From positions 1 to 32,299 of the IMG/VR virus record IMGVR_UViG_3300025652_000289: 32,299 nucleotides of DNA. One strand, written 5' to 3'. Positions within the stretch are counted from its first letter, which is position 1, and each line of letters starts with the position of its first letter. Positions 30,556-32,299 of the stretch are shown here, in pieces. The notes under the pieces were generated by a model. It was not told the DNA's origin, did no database searches, and worked only from the letters and a program-made list of their open reading frames with translations. This DNA is from a virus. A program made the position numbers and the translations under genes.

Positions 30556-32299
30556 ATGGCTACTTTATATAATACAAGAATTTCGGATACTTATCCTGGT
30601 TTGATTAAAACAATAGATAACCTTGCTATTAATGCTACATTAAGAGAACTTACTGATGGTACAGGAAACGCTTCAGGATTGTTTCTAAACAATGCAGGAG
30701 ATTTTAAAGTAACTGCTATTTTAGAGTTTGGTTCTTTAAAAGATACAGGAGAAAATATAATTATAAGCAAATTTGTAGATGCTGCAGATGGTATTGGTAA
30801 TAACGACAACGATATTACTATTCCTACAACTGCTGCAATAATTGACTATGTAGCTGCACAAATTACTGCTGAAGATTTAGATTTTACAGGAGACACAGGT
30901 TCAGGACAAATAGATTTAGATTCGCAAATATTTGCTATTGGTGGTACAACTAATGAAATAACTACGGTTGCTTCTGGTCAATCTTTAACATTTTCTTTAG
31001 ATTCAACAGGTGTTAATTTACCTAACAATTCAACTGCAATTACTCAAACAGCAGGAGATAACTCAACTAAAATTGCTACAACATCTTATGTAGATACTTT
31101 AGATGCTGCAAGTGACCTGGATTTTTCAGGTGATAGTGGAACAGGTGATGTTAATCTAAATGCACAAACATTAGCAATTACAGGAACAACAAACCAAATA
31201 GAATCAACTGCTTCTGGTCAAGGATTAAGTTTAAATTTCCCAACATCAGGAGTTACATTACCAAATGGTTCAGTAGCTACTACACAAAGTGCAGGAGATA
31301 ATAGTACAAAAGTAGCCACAACTTCTTATGTTGATACACTTGATGCAGCTTCAGATTTAGATATAACTGATGGAACAAATACAGGAGATGTCAATTTAAA
31401 CACTCAATCTTTAAGTATTTTAGGAACTACTAACGAAATAGATAGTGTTGTAAGTGGTCAAAGCGTTACCTTAGGGCTACCTAATCAAATTAATGTAAAT
31501 GTACAGGGAAACCTTACAGGAAACGTTACAGGCGATGTTACAGGCGATTTAACAGGTAATTCAGCAGGTACACATACAGGTGCAGTTGTAGGAAATGTAA
31601 CAGGAAATGTTACTGGAAATGTAACAGGGGATTTAACAGGCAACGCAGATTCAGCTACTAAATGGCAAACTGCAAGAGATTTATCAGTTTCAGGTGAAGC
31701 AACAGGAACTATATCTAGTGTAGATGGTACAAGTAATGTTAGTGGTGCTTTGACATTAGACAATAATTCAGTTACAGGTAAATTTTTAACAGGATTAACT
31801 TCACCAACTGCTTCAAGTGTTTTAGCAACTGATACAATAGTTCAAGGATTTGGAAAATTACAATCACAAGTAAATGGTTTAGCAGGTGGTTTAAGGTTTA
31901 TAGGAAGTTGGGATGCAGATACAAATTCACCTGTATTAAATGATGGTGGTGGAGAATCAGCTTCAGGTACTACAACAGGTGTTGCTACAAATAAATTAAT
32001 AGATAGTAATGCTTCTTTTACTTCTGCAGTTTTAAATGATAAAGTAGTAAATCAAGTAGATGGTCAAACAGCTACTGTAAGTGCAGTAGATAATGGTCAA
32101 CAACTTACATTAAGTGCTGATATAATGTTAAGTGGTGAAGCATACACAATAGACAACTCACCTTATATAACACAAGGACATTATTATGTTGTTAGTAATG
32201 GTGGTGCTACAGATTTAAATGGTATTAGTTCTTGGTCTATTGGTGATTGGGTTATTGCAGGTGCAAACAATGAGTGGACTAAATTAGACCATTCACAAG
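30556..32299 (+). CDS. Tail fibre, N-terminal part (3' end outside window)
   Basis: 581 residues, open to the right edge. N-terminal ~100 residues (MATLYNTRISDTYPGLIKTI) are the tail-attachment part. Then come tandem 80-residue repeats, each ending in TTSYVDTLDAAS; a GNVTG/GDLTG pentapeptide-like stretch (31507-31644, residues about 318-363); and a domain starting LRFIGSWDADTNSP and ending GDWVIAGANNEW, common in flavophage fibres. The last 202 residues nearly duplicate the left end of the window in the same frame, so joining the two ends continues into the S74-terminated part and gives about 1,539 residues. First gene after portal and connector. Confidence 0.88.
   Translation, partial: MATLYNTRISDTYPGLIKTIDNLAINATLRELTDGTGNASGLFLNNAGDFKVTAILEFGSLKDTGENIIISKFVDAADGIGNNDNDITIPTTAAIIDYVAAQITAEDLDFTGDTGSGQIDLDSQIFAIGGTTNEITTVASGQSLTFSLDSTGVNLPNNSTAITQTAGDNSTKIATTSYVDTLDAASDLDFSGDSGTGDVNLNAQTLAITGTTNQIESTASGQGLSLNFPTSGVTLPNGSVATTQSAGDNSTKVATTSYVDTLDAASDLDITDGTNTGDVNLNTQSLSILGTTNEIDSVVSGQSVTLGLPNQINVNVQGNLTGNVTGDVTGDLTGNSAGTHTGAVVGNVTGNVTGNVTGDLTGNADSATKWQTARDLSVSGEATGTISSVDGTSNVSGALTLDNNSVTGKFLTGLTSPTASSVLATDTIVQGFGKLQSQVNGLAGGLRFIGSWDADTNSPVLNDGGGESASGTTTGVATNKLIDSNASFTSAVLNDKVVNQVDGQTATVSAVDNGQQLTLSADIMLSGEAYTIDNSPYITQGHYYVVSNGGATDLNGISSWSIGDWVIAGANNEWTKLDHSQ
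30874..31480 (+). repeat. Tandem 240-bp (80-residue) repeats in fibre gene
   Basis: Units start at 30874, 31114 and 31354 with an exact period of 240 bases; the third breaks off after about 42 residues. Each starts DLDF or DLDI and carries TNxI...SGQ; the two full units end AGDNSTK-ATTSYVDTLDAAS. Copies have diverged at the DNA level, so they are old. Confidence 0.9.
31693..32299 (+). repeat. Right copy of imperfect 607-bp terminal repeat
   Basis: Collinear with 1-607 at a constant offset of 31692, no indels. The densest divergence is at 31805-31825, where two adjacent serine codons AGT-TCA are exchanged for TCA-AGT. Confidence 0.9.

Noticed and set aside
30874-31660. Repeats considered as a CRISPR array
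   Set aside because: Repeats are long, in-frame, diverged protein repeats with no spacers.
1-32299. Search by eye for integrase, repressor, tRNA, reverse transcriptase or DNA polymerase genes
   Set aside because: None was found; the diverged fibre repeat therefore is not a diversity-generating retroelement target here.

Overview
The window looks like an essentially complete genome of a small tailed phage (siphovirus-type) infecting a member of the Bacteroidetes, probably a marine Flavobacteriia host. Grounds: the DNA is very AT-rich; every convincing gene is on the + strand with 1-4 base stop/start overlaps (ATGA, TAATG); there are almost no Shine-Dalgarno sequences; several intergenic gaps carry the Bacteroidetes -7 promoter box TATATTTG; and the protein families (NinG, ERF, XkdF-type protease, S74-chaperone fibre) fit such phages. 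I see no integrase, repressor, tRNA or DNA polymerase, so a virulent phage relying on host replication proteins is the simplest reading. The first 607 bases align without gaps to the last 607 (95% identical, 28 differences by my count), both inside a tail-fibre gene. The window therefore probably closes into a circle of about 31.7 kb that was opened in the fibre gene.

Layout. 1-3483: C-terminal part of the fibre, with an S74 autoprocessing chaperone. 3516-5476: lysis cluster (M15 peptidase, 3-TM holin, several tiny membrane proteins). 5477-5683: non-coding, with a promoter and a striking polypyrimidine mirror repeat. 5684-11860: recombination and replication genes (NinG, ERF annealing protein, SSB-like protein, RepA-like ATPase, sigma-like protein, PD-(D/E)XK-like nuclease, 5'-3' exonuclease, ParB-like protein) with small unknowns. 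11873-15239: second ParB-like protein, GT-B glycosyltransferase, small and large terminase. 15226-17149: island of ten small unknown genes with two near-identical promoters. 17239-24232: tail module (chaperone pair with -1 frameshift, completion proteins, large tail proteins, tape measure). 24267-30479: head module (protease, scaffold, capsid, probable tail tube, portal fusion, connector). 30556-end: N-terminal part of the fibre.

Expression. Two promoter-like classes are visible. Host-type boxes (TTG-type -33, about 20 bp, TATATTTG) precede the early and small-gene regions at 5498, 6169, 9489, 15598 and 16550. A different motif, ACGTTATAT, occurs on the + strand at five places I could find. 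Each lies 4-8 bases before an ATG, and all five genes are packaging or morphogenesis genes (11873, 17239, 24267, 25070, 27394). Three of the five share an upstream TRCAAAAT element at identical spacing. This is a candidate phage late promoter giving leaderless messages, and the sigma-like gene at 8261 is a possible activator. Five hairpin terminators separate the units.

The order tail module, then head module, with the terminase 12.6 kb upstream of the portal, is unlike the usual terminase-portal-capsid-tail order.
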